6,688 nt of DNA from Treponema sp. UBA1240 (GTDB lineage Bacteria > Spirochaetota > Spirochaetia > Treponematales > Treponemataceae), in NCBI GenBank assembly GCA_002308875.1, contig DBWK01000020.1, positions 1 through 6,688 of the forward strand, given 5' to 3'. Both the position numbers and the translations under genes were made by a program. Below are positions 6,233 through 6,688 of this stretch, in pieces (within the stretch, counting starts at the first letter, position 1; every line of letters starts with the position of its first letter). A model generated the notes under the pieces. That model did no database searches, had not been told where the DNA came from, and worked only from the letters and a program-made list of their open reading frames with translations.

Positions 6233-6688
6233 TTACGGAACCGGTAAGAATGCGAGAATCTTTGTGATTATATCGTCTGCTGTAAGTCCATCTGCGGCGG
6301 CTTCATATGAAAGTACAAGCCTGTGACGCAGAACGGCATGAGCCATTTTTTTTACGTCGTCCGGCAGAACAAAAGAACGTCCGTCAAGCAGGGCGGTTAT
6401 TCTGGCGCATTTTTGCAGGGCAATACCCGCGCGTGGTGACGCGCCGAACGAGATGTAGCGCAGAATGTCTTCGCGTCCTTCAGAATTGTTTGCCTGTATG
6501 CCGCTTCGGGTAACGGAAACCAAAGAAATTATGTATTCGATTATTTTTTCGTCGCAGGTTACGCTCTGCAAAGCGGTCTGCATGTCGGCTATTTTCTTTT
6601 CGGTGAGGATTTTCTTTACCGGTATTTCTTCAGGATCGGATGATATGCTGTTTTTTACGATTTGAAACTCTTCTTCTGCCGTTGGATA
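6233..6688 (-). CDS. moxR: MoxR-family AAA+ ATPase, C-terminal 151 residues (partial, 5' end beyond window)
   Basis: This is the C-terminal part of a MoxR-type AAA+ ATPase, a cytoplasmic chaperone-like ATPase that works with vWA-domain partners. The reading frame is open to the window edge, so the first in-frame ATG (6581-6583) is an internal methionine and not the start. Visible are the edge-proximal YPTAEEEFQIV, which matches the segment after the AAA+ core in MoxR proteins, then GASPRAGIALQKCARI, where the arginine sits at the sensor-2 position, and GRSFVLPDDVKKMAHAVLRHR, the hallmark of the C-terminal lid helices. Walker A and B and sensor 1 would lie outside the window and cannot be checked. 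The stop is TAA, followed after 15 nt by the DUF58 gene, the usual partner order for MoxR operons. Family assignment is firm; the MoxR subfamily and substrate are not determinable here. Confidence 0.95.
   Translation of the reverse strand, partial: YPTAEEEFQIVKNSISSDPEEIPVKKILTEKKIADMQTALQSVTCDEKIIEYIISLVSVTRSGIQANNSEGREDILRYISFGASPRAGIALQKCARITALLDGRSFVLPDDVKKMAHAVLRHRLVLSYEAAADGLTADDIITKILAFLPVP

Noticed and set aside
1..6688. CRISPR array, insertion sequence, tRNA/rRNA or other mobile element
   Set aside because: No spaced direct repeats, terminal inverted repeats, transposase or structural RNA signature was seen; the window is almost wholly coding.

Overview
The window is one uninterrupted run of seven genes, all on the minus strand and read from the right edge to the left. 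It is a MoxR/von Willebrand factor A (vWA) operon of the Bat type, named for 'Bacteroides aerotolerance'. In transcription order it holds: the C-terminal part of a MoxR AAA+ ATPase (cut by the right edge), a DUF58 protein, a 285-residue single-pass membrane protein with a BatD-like layout, BatA (vWA), a BatB-BatC fusion (vWA plus TPR), a short BatD with a BatE-like SH3 end, and a small Smr-domain protein. Junctions are +15, -4, -14, -4, -49 and 0 nt, so no internal promoter or terminator has room. Only the last 27 bases at the left edge are non-coding.

No taxonomic marker is present. A Gram-negative anaerobe with a periplasm is implied by BatA/BatB/BatD, by clear Shine-Dalgarno motifs and by use of all three standard stop codons. 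The moderate-GC, Lys/Phe-rich coding, the module arrangement and the Smr partner suggest a Treponema-like spirochaete. Bacteroidota-type Bat operons are the closest alternative. The taxonomic call is inference.

From what is known of these families, MoxR ATPases act with vWA-domain partners as chaperone-like or metal-cofactor assembly machines. The likely arrangement is MoxR and DUF58 in the cytoplasm, with BatA and BatB anchored in the inner membrane by flanking helices around vWA domains that keep their metal-site (MIDAS) residues. The periplasmic or membrane accessory parts would be the beta-rich domains of BatD and the 285-residue protein, the TPRs of BatB-C and the SH3 domain of BatD. The substrate is unknown, and the historical aerotolerance role cannot be judged from sequence.

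Nothing here looks like a wholly new system. The points worth a second look are the rearranged modules (a lipoprotein-like signal buried at the BatB/BatC seam, and an SH3 tail on BatD), a probable N-out membrane protein lacking a signal peptide, and a Smr endonuclease-family gene joined stop-to-start to the end of the operon.
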